From positions 2,046,001-2,110,000 of the forward strand of contig OY744468.1 in NCBI GenBank assembly GCA_963556145.1: DNA of 64,000 bases, given 5' to 3'. The translations under genes were made by a program, and so were the position numbers. Below are positions 46,889 through 58,888 of the stretch, in pieces (the stretch's first letter is position 1; each line of letters starts with the position of its first letter). The DNA is from Hygrocybe punicea (taxonomy: Eukaryota; Basidiomycota; Agaricomycetes; Agaricales; Hygrophoraceae). The notes under the pieces are model-generated. The model did not search any database, was not told where the DNA came from, and worked only from the letters and a program-made list of their open reading frames with translations.

Positions 46889-46996
46889 AGGGGTGAACTA
46901 GAGAGCAGGGATTCAGAAGAGAGGGAGTTTTGCTGGGTGGTGCGGGATATGCATAATAGGTTCATTGTGAGTTGTCAGCGGAAGTCCAGGTTGACT
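46889..46996. repeat. About 108-bp duplicated cyclin 3' end, left copy
   Basis: GGGTGAACTAGAGAGCAGGG onward matches 48492-48600 with few differences, an offset of about 1603 bp. This copy contains the stop and last codons of the cyclin frame. Confidence 0.9.
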
Positions 46997-48260
46997 ACAT
47001 TTGGGTGTGGAAGAAAGAAAAACTTGCTTTGGAGCATCGTGAGGTTGGTGGGGGCATAAGGCGTTCCATAGGGGTACGCGGAAACCCTCCCCGATAGGTG
47101 GTAACACCTTGAAGTTCTTGTTTGCGAGAATGAAGCAGCCATTTGCGCCAAACGTACCAGTAGGCTCATCAATGAAGCTCGCCATGTGAATCGTGTGATC
47201 CCCACCTGAAGATTCGGTCAACGAAGGAGAAAAAGTCAGTGTTGGTGTCGCCACATTGTTTGGACTTGAGCCGAATTGTTTCGCATTCACTGGAGTATAT
47301 ATTGGGGGGCCAGTCATCATTGTCGTATGCATCGGTGTCGTGGTCATCATTGTGTCATATCCTGTTGATGGTGCTTCGAGGGGAGGTTCTCTTGGTTTCA
47401 GGGATTGAGAATATTGCATCTTCATAGACGATGGTATCTGTTCCGCTAATCCGCTTGCTGGAAGCGTCGCACGACGTGCGAGGCCTCTCATGCTGAGTGT
47501 GGCTGAAGACAGAAGGTCAATGATATGTGGTTCTGTCTGTAGTCTCTTCGTCAATTTGGAAACTGCCATCAGATCACTGTCACTGTGACATCTGACAACA
47601 GTCCGTATGATGATGTTTGGTGCTGATGTGGAGGCCGCTGGCAATGGTAGTGGTGTTTTTCCAACCCAAAGCCGCCACTCAAGAGCATCGCCCAGGGCCC
47701 GCTCACATCGTCCGATTTCACAGGGAGGAAGACCGGACAATTTTGCCCATGCTCGATTTGATGAGAGAAGCTAAGAAGGCCCTGCGAGGGCACAAAAGAG
47801 GTGAGGGTGATGGAGGGAGTGGCAGTAGTGGTGGACTAGGCACTTTAGGTCACCTTGAAGAGTCTTGCGAGGTCAGGTGAGTTTGTAGATTCGACAACGA
47901 GTGCGAATCATCCTTTTCTGCCACATATGGTTCGTCATGGGGGTCTGAGCTGCCGACAGAGTCAAGAACCATGTCAACCTCGCCCTGAGCAATACGATCA
48001 GCCAACTGAACCTCTCCCTTGATACCGTTGCCTATCTGCTCGTGTCGGACCAAATCAGGGACCTTGGAACGGATAGCTTCCAGATAACATAAAGCTGTCT
48101 GTAGGACACTTCCGGATGTGTGTGAACGCCGGAGCACCTCGTGCACAAAGCCCTTGATGGGGACCAGATTACTGCGAGATTGGGTGCTAGATGCACTTTG
48201 GTCGCTGTTAGAGAGAGGTGAAGAGGAGGCAGAAGATGCTGGGGTATTCAAGTAAGACAC
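46913..48260 (-). pseudogene. Pcl (Pho85-type) cyclin gene with internal deletion in the cyclin box
   Basis: Minus-strand exons encode FVHEVLRRSHTSGSVLQTAL followed by CYLEAIRSKVPDLVRH, the N-terminal part of a fungal Pcl-type cyclin box. An intron of about 85 bp then leads to AFLASLI. The next expected element, an LASKF-x-QD-x-x-Y helix, is absent: the sequence passes straight into SNRAWAKLSGLPP in another frame, followed by CEIGRCERALGDALEWRLWVGK and a long disordered tail to 46913. So about 30-40 bp are missing around 47760, destroying both frame and helix. Pcl cyclins activate Pho85 kinase. The frame begins at a GTG-side position (48260) with no convincing ATG, so the 5' end may also be lost; a duplicated 3' end lies just upstream. 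Confidence 0.7.
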
Positions 48261-48491
48261 AGGAGGTGAGCGAGAGGGGAGAGAAGCAGGCAGAGCACTA
48301 TAGGGTTGCCAGCGGACCCTGGTGCGAGTGGTGCGAGAGAGTGGGAGAATGCGTGCATGTACCAGAAGAGAGTAAATTGAGCTGGGGAGAGGGAGCAGAG
48401 ACGGTTGAGAGGAGAGTTATTAATGAGGCGATTGTATCAGTTTCAAACGATCATGGACAGAGTGAAAATAAAGAGATTTTCAGGTTTGAGG

Positions 48492-48600
48492 AGGGGTGAA
48501 CTAGAGAGCAGGGATTCAGAAGAGAGAGAGTTTTGCTGGGTGGTGCGGGATATGCATAAAAGGTTCATTGTGAGTTGTGGAGTCAGTGGAAGTCCAGGTC
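48492..48600. repeat. About 108-bp duplicated cyclin 3' end, right copy
   Basis: A partial copy of the cyclin C-terminal coding region (THNEPFMHIPHHPAKLSLF on the minus strand, then stop). It lies upstream of the cyclin 5' end and stops about 12 bp before the LTR element's target site. It is the remnant of a tandem duplication. Confidence 0.88.
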
Positions 48601-48615
48601 AGATGACTTGGACGA

Positions 48616-49524
48616 TGTAGATGCGGGTTCTTGGTGGCTTCGGAACTATATAAAGAAATAATATAAAGATCCTAACCTGTGGGTGTCAGCGTAGAAGTGA
48701 CTGGATAAGTCAGTGTCGGGAATAGTAGTAAAAGTAAAGGAATGTTAGTAAAAGTAAAGCCGCCGCATAAAACTGGACTAATAACGACGAATCCGGTGAT
48801 GAACGGAGTGAAAACGGAGAAATAAAGAAGAACCCGACGATGCCGACAATGTCGGGTACGGCGGGTCGGGTCGGGTCGGGTCGGAAACGATGAACAAATA
48901 TACGGGAACAACGATAAAGACGACGAAGAGGACTATAAAAAGCTAAGGGTCTACGTGGACGAGCATTTGAAGGGATTAAAAGGTGATTCTGACTAAAGGG
49001 AAATGGGGACTAAGGGTATGTTATTTTGTACGGTCGTCGGGGACCGTTTTTATAGTACAGGAAACAGTAATCTACTTTCGGACGTGTCTACTTCGGCCGA
49101 TGGTAAGCTACAAAGAAAGGTTGGAATGGGGATGTGGAAAGGGGGGTTGCAAAGCAACGAAGACAGGAAATGGAGGGGAAAACGAATATGCAAGGAAAAG
49201 ATCTAGAAAGTCCTACATATCTCCGAAAGGACGATGGGATGCATAAATAAAGTAAATCCGAAGTCGGGGATTGAGTCCGAAGAGATCCATCTCCTGGAAT
49301 TGGAACTCCGAGGCGTTTGAGGCTGCCGGATTTGGTCTGAGAGCGGCTGTGACGAAGCGGCATACGTCGGGTTATGTCGGTCACGTCGGGTCACGTCACG
49401 TCACGTCATGTCGGGTTGCGTCGGGTTACGTCGGGTTCGAATGCAAGTCGAATGGCGGCATCGGGTTGGTCCGGATTCGTGATATATTGATGATACGGAC
49501 TCAGAGGGTCGAGGACCCTCTACA
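48616..49524. repeat. LTR, left copy (909 bp)
   Basis: Identical to 53001-53909 at an offset of 4385 bp apart from one difference I can see: G at 49479 versus A at 53864. It contains (CGGGT)n near 48857 and (CGTCA)n near 49395. Confidence 0.95.
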
Positions 49525-50094
49525 TCTCCAGGGTACTTTAAATAAAGACCATCCCTGGTCGATACTACGTGGACTCAGGACTCGGATGCGTGAGATGAGG
49601 CCGACGTGGTGGTCGTGGAATTGGGTTCGACGGGACGAGGTGGGTTGTGGACAATGCGAAGGGGGAGAGCGGGTGGTGACTAGTGGAGAGTCGGAGGGCG
49701 GAGAACAAAGGCGGGTGATGCCGGTGTCCGGAAATACATAGAAAAGAAACTATAGTGACAATATAACCAAGCGGAAATGAAGGAAACAGCGGAAAGCTAT
49801 AAGGGTGGGACAAATATGCAGTGGAAATGCAAAATAGATAAAAGGGAATAAATGCCGGTGATCGGAAAGGAAGGGACGCGATAGAAATCAAGTCGGGATA
49901 AAACTAAACGTGACATAGGATTGGGGGCGGGTGACGGAGACGAGTAAGGCAGGAGCGGAAACGAAATAAAACACAAGCGGATGACAAAGACGATCTAGGC
50001 GGGTCGAGTTAGGGTTGGCGGCTTTGGTGGCTGTGTCAACGGGTGGCGGAAACGGTGGCGTAGGGGTAGACATGATATGACAACGGTGGTTGTT

Positions 50095-50285
50095 CAATAC
50101 GATATGACGAAAACGGAGGTTCGATAGATGACGACGGAGGTTCGATATACGATGGCGGAGGTTCGATATACGATGGCGGAGGTTCGATAGACGATATGAC
50201 GAAAACGGAGGTTCGATGGACAACGACGGAGGTTCAATATACGATGGCGGAGGTTCGATAGACGGCGGCGGAGGTTCGATATGTC
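50095..50285. repeat. Minisatellite in the LARD interior (GGAGGTTCGATA units)
   Basis: CGGAGGTTCGATA or a close variant occurs about eight times at roughly 20-36 bp spacing. It is non-coding and GC-rich. Confidence 0.85.
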
Positions 50286-51664
50286 AATACTAATATGGGG
50301 GCGATAATCAACGGATGTGAAATCAGCCTCATACTAGGCGGTTCAGCACCGGCTTGGACCCGTGGGGAAGCATTCTCCCTCATGGAACTGAAATATAAAG
50401 TCGGGTGGGTCGGGAATCGAAGCTGAGACAGGGAACATTGTGTCTGGGTCGAAATGGTGGCGGAAACGGTGGGTCATGGAAAGCGGAGAGCGATGTCAAC
50501 AGGTGGAATGCGGGTGCGTGAGGAATGGGTGAAGCGGTGCGTCGGGTTCGTAAGCGGGTGCGGCGGGTTCGTAAACGGGTTTGCTGAGTGCGACGGATTC
50601 ATAAGCGGGTGTGTCGGGTACGTCGGGTGTATTATGCGGGTGTCGGGTGTGTCGGGAACAAGTGTATTTCTTTTTATCTTTCTTTTATCTTGACGTTTTT
50701 CTTTCTTTTTATTTATTTAATCTATCTATGTATATATTTCTTATGCCGATGGACGGTGACGGGTTTTCGTAGGGTCGGGTTCGGTGGGTATGGGGTGTGA
50801 AACCGGAACCGGAACCAGATGCTCGAATCGAGCACTGGTGCTCGAATTGAGCCGGAACCGGAACCGGATGCCGCGGAATCGTTGGGAACGAGTCCGGGTT
50901 CGTAGTCGGGTGCTGTGATGCAGGTCGCGGATCCGGATCCGGAACCCGGTGTAGCGGGTAGGTTGAAAACGGGTTGTCGGGTGTGGCGGTATGGCATAGG
51001 GCGACGTAGGGCGACGGAGGCGGATGACGTGGGCGGATAAGAGGGAGCGTGGGGTTGCGTGACGTGGATTGTGGTTTCGTAAGGTCGTTCGAGGATGGCG
51101 AGAGGTCGAGGAGGCGGCAAACGAGTGATCGAGGTTGGAGACGGAGGCGGATGACGTGGGCGGATGAGACGACGGGGACTGGGAGATAGATTGGGGGTGA
51201 TACGGGTGGCGTTTCGTGTACTTTCGTGGCGGATATGCGTGGGGATTTGACAACGATGCGTCGGGTCGTGGTACGGGTTTGGGCGGCCGGTGGTCACGGT
51301 TTCGCGGGCGTAACCCAACGGGGCTTCGTTTGGGCTCGCGAGAGGGACGTCGTGGGGTTGGTCGAGGACGTAGGTGGTCGAGGGGGAGTGGGCGAGGACG
51401 GGGACGGCTGGGAAGCGGGGGTCGAGAGTGGGAGTCGACGGGGTGACGTAGTTGACGTGGCCGCTTGCGTGGGACGACGAGGGACGGGGGCGGACGTGTT
51501 TGGGGCAGTATGGAGCCATGTCGAGGTGCGGAGGCGTGAACGTGGGTGTGGTAGTGGTCGTACGCGGTGGTCGTTGGTCCTGGATGAGAGAACGCGGTGG
51601 TAGGCCATTGGGTGACGTGGCATGGCGTTGGAGGCTCTAATATAACGGGGACAGCTTGTAGGGG

Positions 51665-52340
51665 TTTGCGAGGGCGATGTGGGGTGCTGGGAACTAGTGG
51701 GAAGCAGCGGGTGGTCCAACGAGGACGTGAGCGGCCGGGGATGTCGAGTTACGGGGGCACGAGGAAGTATGACGTGGCAACGCGTGAGGCGTCGATGACG
51801 GCGAGGATGGCTCGTGAGGGCTCGCGAGTGGTGTCGTGGGGCTGTAGGAAACGGTACGAGACGACGGGGAGGTCCAACGAGGGCGTGGACGGCCGGAGAT
51901 GTCGACTTCGCGGGGGCTTGAGGTTGGTTGACGTGGCACGCGTGTGGGGCATTGATGACGGCGAAGACGACTCGTGAGAGCTCGCGAGGGGCGTTGTGGG
52001 GACTTGGGAACTAGTACGAAGCGGAGGGTGGTCCAACGAGGACTTGAGCGGCCGGTGATGTCGAGTACGAGGAAGGATGACGTGGCAACGCGTGAGGGGT
52101 CGATGACGGCGAGGACGGCTCGTGAGGGCTTGCGAAGGGCGATGTGGGACTCTGGGAAGCGGTGCGAGGTGACGGGGTGTCCATCGAGGGCGTGAGCGGC
52201 CGGAGATGTCGACTAGGCGGGGGCACGAGGAGGGATGACGTGGCGACGCGTTGGGGGCTCGATAATGGCGAGGACGACTCGTGAGGGCTCGGGACTGGTG
52301 TCGTGGGGCTATAGCACGGTGTTGAGGGCTCGAACGCGGC
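51665..52340. repeat. Four tandem units of about 150-160 bp in the LARD interior
   Basis: The marker GGTCCAACGAGG or a close variant occurs near 51711, 51871, 52030 and 52177. It is followed each time by GCGGCCGG...ATGTCGA and later GATGACGGCGAGGA. Units have diverged substantially, so the array is older than the insertion. Long open frames here arise from composition. Confidence 0.85.
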
Positions 52341-53000
52341 GGGGCTGCTCGTACGGACTCGTGGAGGGCGGTGACGTGGTTTGCTGGTAACTTCGCGGGC
52401 TCAGACGACGGGGGCATGTCAAGGCTTGTTTCCGGTGACAAGTGCGAGTTCGTAGAAGTAAACGGCTGGGTGTGCACAGGCTAAACCCGTTGCACGGCGC
52501 TCCGTCTGTTCCGAGTCGTCAGTGCTGTTGGGCGCGTCGTTGAGGCTTTCCGGTCGCGGTTCTTCGACGGGTATCGGTGGGGAGTGAGATTCCGAGCGTG
52601 TTGGGGGTCTATAAACGAGTGTAGATAGTGGATGTGACGGAGTTCGAGACTTCGAGTCGACAAACGAGGGTGTTGGATCGTGGCTGTGCAAGTTTCCTAA
52701 AGCGGAGGCGGCCGTTGGGTCGGCCGCACAAGAGCGGATTCGAAGTTGTACGTGGAACTAGACAGTTGCAGTCGTAAAAGAAGAGAGGATAGTAATAAAA
52801 TCAAACCCTAATGATGGTGCGATAGTTGGAGATCAGATTGTCGAGGGATCGGATGTCGGATGTAAAGGGGTCGGTAACGGCACTAACGGGTGTCGGATGT
52901 GTAGAGTGCGGCGGCAGGGCTTGTTTCGAAATGACGAAAGGAAATATAGGGCGGAATGAATGTGTCTTGGCACTGAATTATCCTCGCGGTGGGCTCCAGA

Positions 53001-53909
53001 TGTAGATGCGGGTTCTTGGTGGCTTCGGAACTATATAAAGAAATAATATAAAGATCCTAACCTGTGGGTGTCAGCGTAGAAGTGACTGGATAAGTCAGTG
53101 TCGGGAATAGTAGTAAAAGTAAAGGAATGTTAGTAAAAGTAAAGCCGCCGCATAAAACTGGACTAATAACGACGAATCCGGTGATGAACGGAGTGAAAAC
53201 GGAGAAATAAAGAAGAACCCGACGATGCCGACAATGTCGGGTACGGCGGGTCGGGTCGGGTCGGGTCGGAAACGATGAACAAATATACGGGAACAACGAT
53301 AAAGACGACGAAGAGGACTATAAAAAGCTAAGGGTCTACGTGGACGAGCATTTGAAGGGATTAAAAGGTGATTCTGACTAAAGGGAAATGGGGACTAAGG
53401 GTATGTTATTTTGTACGGTCGTCGGGGACCGTTTTTATAGTACAGGAAACAGTAATCTACTTTCGGACGTGTCTACTTCGGCCGATGGTAAGCTACAAAG
53501 AAAGGTTGGAATGGGGATGTGGAAAGGGGGGTTGCAAAGCAACGAAGACAGGAAATGGAGGGGAAAACGAATATGCAAGGAAAAGATCTAGAAAGTCCTA
53601 CATATCTCCGAAAGGACGATGGGATGCATAAATAAAGTAAATCCGAAGTCGGGGATTGAGTCCGAAGAGATCCATCTCCTGGAATTGGAACTCCGAGGCG
53701 TTTGAGGCTGCCGGATTTGGTCTGAGAGCGGCTGTGACGAAGCGGCATACGTCGGGTTATGTCGGTCACGTCGGGTCACGTCACGTCACGTCATGTCGGG
53801 TTGCGTCGGGTTACGTCGGGTTCGAATGCAAGTCGAATGGCGGCATCGGGTTGGTCCGGATTCATGATATATTGATGATACGGACTCAGAGGGTCGAGGA
53901 CCCTCTACA
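53001..53909. repeat. LTR, right copy (909 bp)
   Basis: Same sequence as the left LTR; the single mismatch is at 53864. If the element is on the minus strand, this is its 5' LTR, adjacent to the putative primer-binding site at 52981-52998. Confidence 0.95.
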
Positions 53910-53913
53910 ACGA

Positions 53914-55926
53914 TCTGGTTTATAAAGTCTTTACTTGAAAAAGACCTTGTGGGCCCAGGACAGTGAGTGGATGTTGGTTTGCTGCAGAATCAGAAAGCTG
54001 ATGGGTTTTAGGGACAAGCCAAGGTGAGAATTGACGGGTTGAACTGGGAGCAGTTGCCAGCTTCTGGGTCGCCACCATCACCGTCCTGGTTTTGTATCCT
54101 TGCAGCCATACGTCATCACCAGCACTGTTCCCAAGCCAGCCCCTTGGTGGGCACCATGTTGACGTTGTCGTCGTTGATGCGCTACCCCGTACCCGACCTT
54201 TAGGCAAAACTGTGGATTAACCTGAACGTGCCTAGCCTTTTGTACAGCTGCATGTGATAAGATTCCAGATATGATATGAGATTGAGATCAGTGGGGGCAC
54301 CATGACATCAAAAGCGCCCCCAATCTCCGATTGTGCCTGGATGACTAAGTGGCTCCCCGGGGTGCCAAATAGAATAAGCCTTCATTTTTACCCTCCATTT
54401 TTCCTGTCACCATCACCTCAAAACCCCTTCCTCATGTCCCTATTTATACTTCCCCTTGTATCACCTTGTTGGCCAAGGACTCTTGACTGAAAGTAGATAG
54501 ACGATTTTTGTACCATAAAAACGGTAACTGCCATATCAAAATAAGAAGTCCAGTTCCCCTTTTCCCCTCACTCGGAGGCCACTTCATAGTACAATCATAT
54601 TATCATACGACTCATTGGCACTCACTACTTGTTCTCCACATTTCTTGTGACTTTCTTCCTATACCACTCATCACCTGACACCCAACCCACCATACCCAAC
54701 ATCGTCAGTATCATCAGGCTACACCAGCTTAATTAGATTTTTGTAGTACTTGCTTGGCAGCTTCCCCTTTTACTCCATTCATCATCTTACTGAAGCTAGA
54801 TACTGACTATTCCACTTTCACTTCCATACTGATCCCTTAGGTTCTTCATCATCCAGAACCACCTGACAATTGCCATTACAACAAGAAGGAGACCACATTT
54901 GAGGCCCATCCAGACTATATCAGATGTCCCACTGTGCACCCTGCTGTGAGTATCATGCTCACCAGAAGTGATGACATGACTATCAAAGCTTAGGATTGAG
55001 AAGCATGAATCCCTATACCCAAAACCAACAAGTGTTCTCTGGCAATCTCCAGATGATCCAGGAAGATGTTATTACAGAAGGTTCCCAAATTCCTGCCACC
55101 ATCAAAGAAATTGGAACCACTGATACCTTTGTGACATCGCTTATCCACTTGCCCAATGGCTGCTTTGTAACTGTTTTGCATGGCAAAATTCATTTGGGAA
55201 TAGTATTTCATTTCACTTGGGGACCTGATTCCAACACCTACACTGTCCTGGAGAGTCATGTCAAACTAAAACATATACAAACTTCTGAGAGCATGAAGGT
55301 GCTGTAAAAGGAGTGGGTAGCTGGAGCATGGATGCATTACATGGAGAGATGTTACTTGGAGCACATGATGCTGGATTCATTGTGTTCTGGGATTGTGTTC
55401 TGTTCAGGAACAGGGTCATTGGTAGCCATCACAGAGGACTTGCTGTGCTTTGACAGGGATGCTTACAATGCAAAGTTGGAGGAAGATGTGGAAATCACAA
55501 ATGGAGGCATTGAGGAGGCATTTATTTGATCTCATTACATAGCTCACTGAGAAGTTTGTCCCACTAAACTCTCCTTGTACCATGCTGACTTATTTACAGT
55601 GTGAAAACAGCAAAATGACAGCCACAAACAGGCTCTGCTATTTCATTGGCAAAGAATCTTACACTATCAGCCCCTTTCACATGTCAGTCTCATCCGATTT
55701 CTTTTTCCATTGCAATTTTAGAAGGAGACCACAGACCAATGTTTCTAATGGGCTACATCCTGTTGCACAACCACATTTAACAGACAAGAACATTAACATC
55801 TCCAGCTACACTTTCTCTCTTAGGCTTGGCCTATTTGGGCCCAGCTTGGCCTGGTTCATGGTCTCAGGCCAGGCCATGCACACCACTACTCTGAGTATTG
55901 TAGAGTACCAGACCAGACCAAACCAA
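53914..55926. other. Non-coding repeat-derived DNA, no gene supported
   Basis: Several short plus frames (54996-55307, 55332-55529, 55582-55980) have moderately protein-like composition but do not join into a gene I recognise. The block ends in a hAT-type terminus at 55947 and is probably the body of an old non-autonomous element. I searched for a matching left end preceded by CTCTGTAG and did not find one. Confidence 0.35.
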
Positions 55927-55947
55927 ACTGAACTTCAGCAACACTAC
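55927..55947. mobile_element. Lone hAT-type terminal sequence
   Basis: AACTGAACTTCAGCAACACTA is the exact reverse complement of the first 21 bases of the MITE at 3799. Subterminal GGCCTGG/CCAGGCC repeats lie just inside (about 55830-55880). The next 8 bp, CTCTGTAG, would be the target duplication, but the partner copy was not found. Confidence 0.7.
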
Positions 55948-55984
55948 TCTGTAGAAGAACTAGGTTTTGATGATGTATGAAAAG

Positions 55985-56275
55985 TAGCAAATTTGATGAA
56001 GTGATAAAAGTGGTAAAATGGTTCCAAAGTTGGTGAAGTGATAAAAGTGCCAAAAATTACCAAGTTGGTCAAGTGATAAAAGTGATAAAATGGTTCCAAA
56101 GTTGGTAAAGTGATAAAAGTACCAAGTTGGTCAAGTGATAAAAGTGATAAAATGGTTCCAAAGTTGGTAAAGTGATAAAACTGCCAAAAATTACCAAGTT
56201 GGTCAAGTGGCTCAAGGTGGTCAAGTGACTCAAGGTGGTCAAGTGACCAAATGGTGATAAAAGTGATAAAAAGTA
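55985..56275. repeat. AT-rich minisatellite (AAGTGATAAAAGTG units)
   Basis: Phrases AAAATGGTTCCAAAGTTGGT and ACCAAGTTGGTCAAGTGATA alternate several times with periods of roughly 60-75 bp, ending in CTCAAGGTGGTCAAGTG repeats. A run of about 20 A lies near 56430. Frames here are not coding. Confidence 0.85.
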
Positions 56276-56912
56276 TTCTTAGAAATCTAGAGAAAAGACT
56301 CACAAGGTTGAAAAGGGTTCCAAGGATATGAAAAGATGGTCAATTTATACCAGTCATTAAAAACCATTCTATCCAGTCTTCTAAGTCTCTCTACATCAAA
56401 TATAGAACTGAAAAGTAAAGAAGGGAAGAAAAAAAAAAAAAAAAAAAAACCCTGGCCAATAAATTTTCTCAACCAGTCCAAATAGCTAAAGGTGAAAAAG
56501 TTATGAAAAAAGGCGTCAAAAAACCTGTGGAAAAAGTTCAAGGTGTCTGAAAAAAGTGCAAGGTCACCAAGGGCCTCAAAAAGGACCCATGAATTTGCTG
56601 ATGCCTTTTACTAGATTTTATCATATCTCTGTTCTTAAAATTCCACCAACCCGTTTACATTGTCTGAAATGAGGTACATTGCAGGCAAGTATCCGGTGGG
56701 CCATGCTTTAATACTAGTAGCCGCTTATATGCATTCCATTGTGCAAAAATAATTGTATTTCCTACTTGAAAACATTCCGGGATGAATGCGTACATATGAC
56801 AACAAAGAGTCCGAAGGCGAGCAATCCAGAAACAGGACATGAGTGATGCAGAAGGGAGTCCCAAGGCGAGCGATGCAGAAACAGAAGTAGGACAGGAATC
56901 TCGAACCTTTTA
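56276..56912. other. Intergenic, no gene seen
   Basis: AT-rich DNA with a long A tract near 56430, then the 3' flank of the DUF6698-type gene. A short GGAGTCCCAAGGCGAGCGATGCAGAA / GAGTCCGAAGGCGAGCAATCCAGAA repeat lies near 56808-56880. Confidence 0.45.
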
Positions 56913-58635
56913 CTAGCGCCTCTTACCCCTCCCTCTCGCGGCCTTCTTCCCCTTCCCTCTGGCCTTGGTTGCAATGACAGGGAGGGACGCTAGTTGGCCA
57001 TCCTCAGCATTCCCGCCTGGATTAACCTGATCATTGCGGGGAGGGGATGTTGCACGGTCATCGATACTTGACAAGTCACTTAAGTTTTCCTCCGCATCGT
57101 GTGAATCCAGGTTAGAGAATGAAGAGGCACCTGTACTTGCAGAGGATCCCGTATTGCTAGTGGACGAATTGATTGAAGACTCTCCTTCATGATTGGCTGG
57201 ACACCTGTGGCTAGCCCTTGCGGCAAGGATGTCATTCAGATCGTCTTCATCCGCATTGTCAACTGCTACATCTGCCAATTCATGGCATTGGCGAAGACCA
57301 GGGACTTGTCTAATCAAATAATAAATGATGAGATATAGATTAGATGAAAAATACTACGTACTCATCCCACCACCGCAAGGTGTCAACGCACCACTCGTGC
57401 TCCGGGTCTACCTCGAAGAGTTTTACAATGTTCGAAAAAAATTTGCTGAGACTGAAAGCACCATCGAGGTCTTGCCATTGGTTCATTGCGCTGAGCCATA
57501 AATAAGTCTTACAAGACATCAGTAGTTTGCGTGAACAACATAAACAAAAATTTACCTGTACCGCTGCGTATCCTATTGTCTGTGCTGTGACGCGATGTAA
57601 CCGGTGAAGTTTTGCTTTGGATGGTTTGGTTCCTTTGCGTGCACTTGATGACAGGGCAGACGCAGGGCCGGTGAAGATATGCCTGTAAGTCTGCACGAAT
57701 AAGGTTGAAATGGTGAATGGAGGAGAAAGCAAGAGTACTTACTCGCACAAGCGCATACCCTCGTAATAATCCCTTGTCCTTCTCTTTGGGATCATATTGT
57801 TGTCCATCATAAAGGAAAGTCGGCCAATCGCCTGCTGTAAATTTGATAGTCCCATCTCGCAAAGAATTCATTATTGTGCTGTACAGAATGATGAGATTAA
57901 TGCTGTGACGGAAAGAATCGAAAAACTTACACTGGCTTGAGATCAAATTGATCAAGGTATTTCTTCGGACAAAGCAGGCATGCTGTCATCGGATGGTTGA
58001 ATCCTCGAGCAGATTTTCCTTGATCTATTGAGATCGGAGGACGAATCGCGTCGTTGGCAGAGTCCTTGGGTAAGTAGACAATCCCGGCACTCTTGAGACT
58101 TCCTGAATCTTCAGAACGTGCATATCCAGCTGCTGAAACAACCTAGAGATGCTTATGAGTAGAAAAAAGGAAAACGAGTCACATATATGTGCACACCTTG
58201 CTAATCAGCATCTTAAGGGCTTGCGGCTGATTACCCAAAGACTTCACAACTTCTTGCATTTCAGGGACAAGCTTGAGGAATTCTTCATATATGTACCCAT
58301 AATATTCGCGATCCTTTTCATTCCTAAATGAGATATAGTTAATTGTATGTATCGCATAGAAGAAATATACTTACACAATATTCATGTCATTGACAACCCC
58401 TCTATCCTTCTCAAAGCCAACTTTCATCACTGCTGCAAGATCCACAAAAGGGTCGATGCTGAGCGGTAGCCATCGCGCTGCGCGCATACACCTCTCAATA
58501 GGCCCATCACCATCTCTGTACCACGCGTCAATCAACCCAAGGACATAATCAATACACTTACCGTGTCCTTTTACGCGTGTTTAGACCTTCAAGAAGATAT
58601 TGAACGCATGAATCAGTACCTTCAGAGTCGGTCAT
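56913..58635 (-). CDS. DUF6698-type conserved protein, copy 2
   Basis: Exons on the minus strand from the ATG at 58635 (MTDSEGTDSC) give GDGPIERCMRAARWLPLSID, DREYYGYIYEEFLKLVPEMQ, AGYARSEDSGSLKSAGIVYL, ARGFNHPMTACLLCPKKYLD, FTAGDWPTFLYDGQQYDP, QTYRHIFTGPASAL, LHRVTAQTIGYAAVQ and LRWWDE. A disordered Ser/Asp-rich tail ends in basic KGKKAARGRGKRR at 56913. These correspond in order to blocks of the copy at 18.8 kb (ARSDDTKTLKG, GFHHERTGALLCP, GDQWPVFLYHDYLYDP, YKHIFTSP), supporting the same family at low identity. Function is unknown; the tail suggests a nuclear or nucleic-acid-binding protein. Exon borders are approximate. Confidence 0.75.
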
Positions 58636-58888
58636 GATGGTACGGGCTGAAGACTTAAGTGCTGACAAATCATTTATCCGCCCAAGAATACATTTTTTTA
58701 ACTATGCCAGTTTACTTCGTTTTAACACACATCCACCTTCCCCAAAACTCGTTGGATGATAGGTTACATTACCTGTAAATAGCTGAATGTATTTCTTTAA
58801 TAAAAATGTGTGCATGCTCACCTTCATCCTCAGTTTCGGGCTCAGTTGTGCTGCCAGTGCCAGTGCGTTCATGGCCGTCCACATCTGC

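Larger units (their letters stand above)
48616..53909 (-). mobile_element. Non-autonomous LTR retrotransposon (LARD-like, 5294 bp)
   Basis: Two direct 909-bp repeats bound a 3476-bp interior. The repeats start TGTAGATG and end CCCTCTACA, the canonical TG...CA form. ACGA is duplicated outside at 48612-48615 and 53910-53913. The interior has no gag, protease, reverse transcriptase, RNase H or integrase motif in any frame; it is GC-rich and full of minisatellites. Two bases inside the right LTR on the minus strand is TGGAGCCCACCGCGAGGA, a plausible tRNA primer site whose complement ends in ...GGTGGGCTCCA. This suggests minus orientation. Length and lack of coding fit a LARD rather than a TRIM. 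It must be mobilised by a partner elsewhere. Confidence 0.9.

Noticed and set aside
50722..51719. Minus-strand ORFs of 265 and 141 aa inside the LTR element
   Set aside because: Pro/Arg/Thr/Ser-biased translations of GC-rich satellite DNA with no gag or pol motif; treated as non-coding.
48612..53914. Five-bp target duplication ACGAT for the LTR element
   Set aside because: The fifth base coincides with the first T of the TG terminus on the left, so only ACGA (4 bp) is unambiguous with TG...CA ends.
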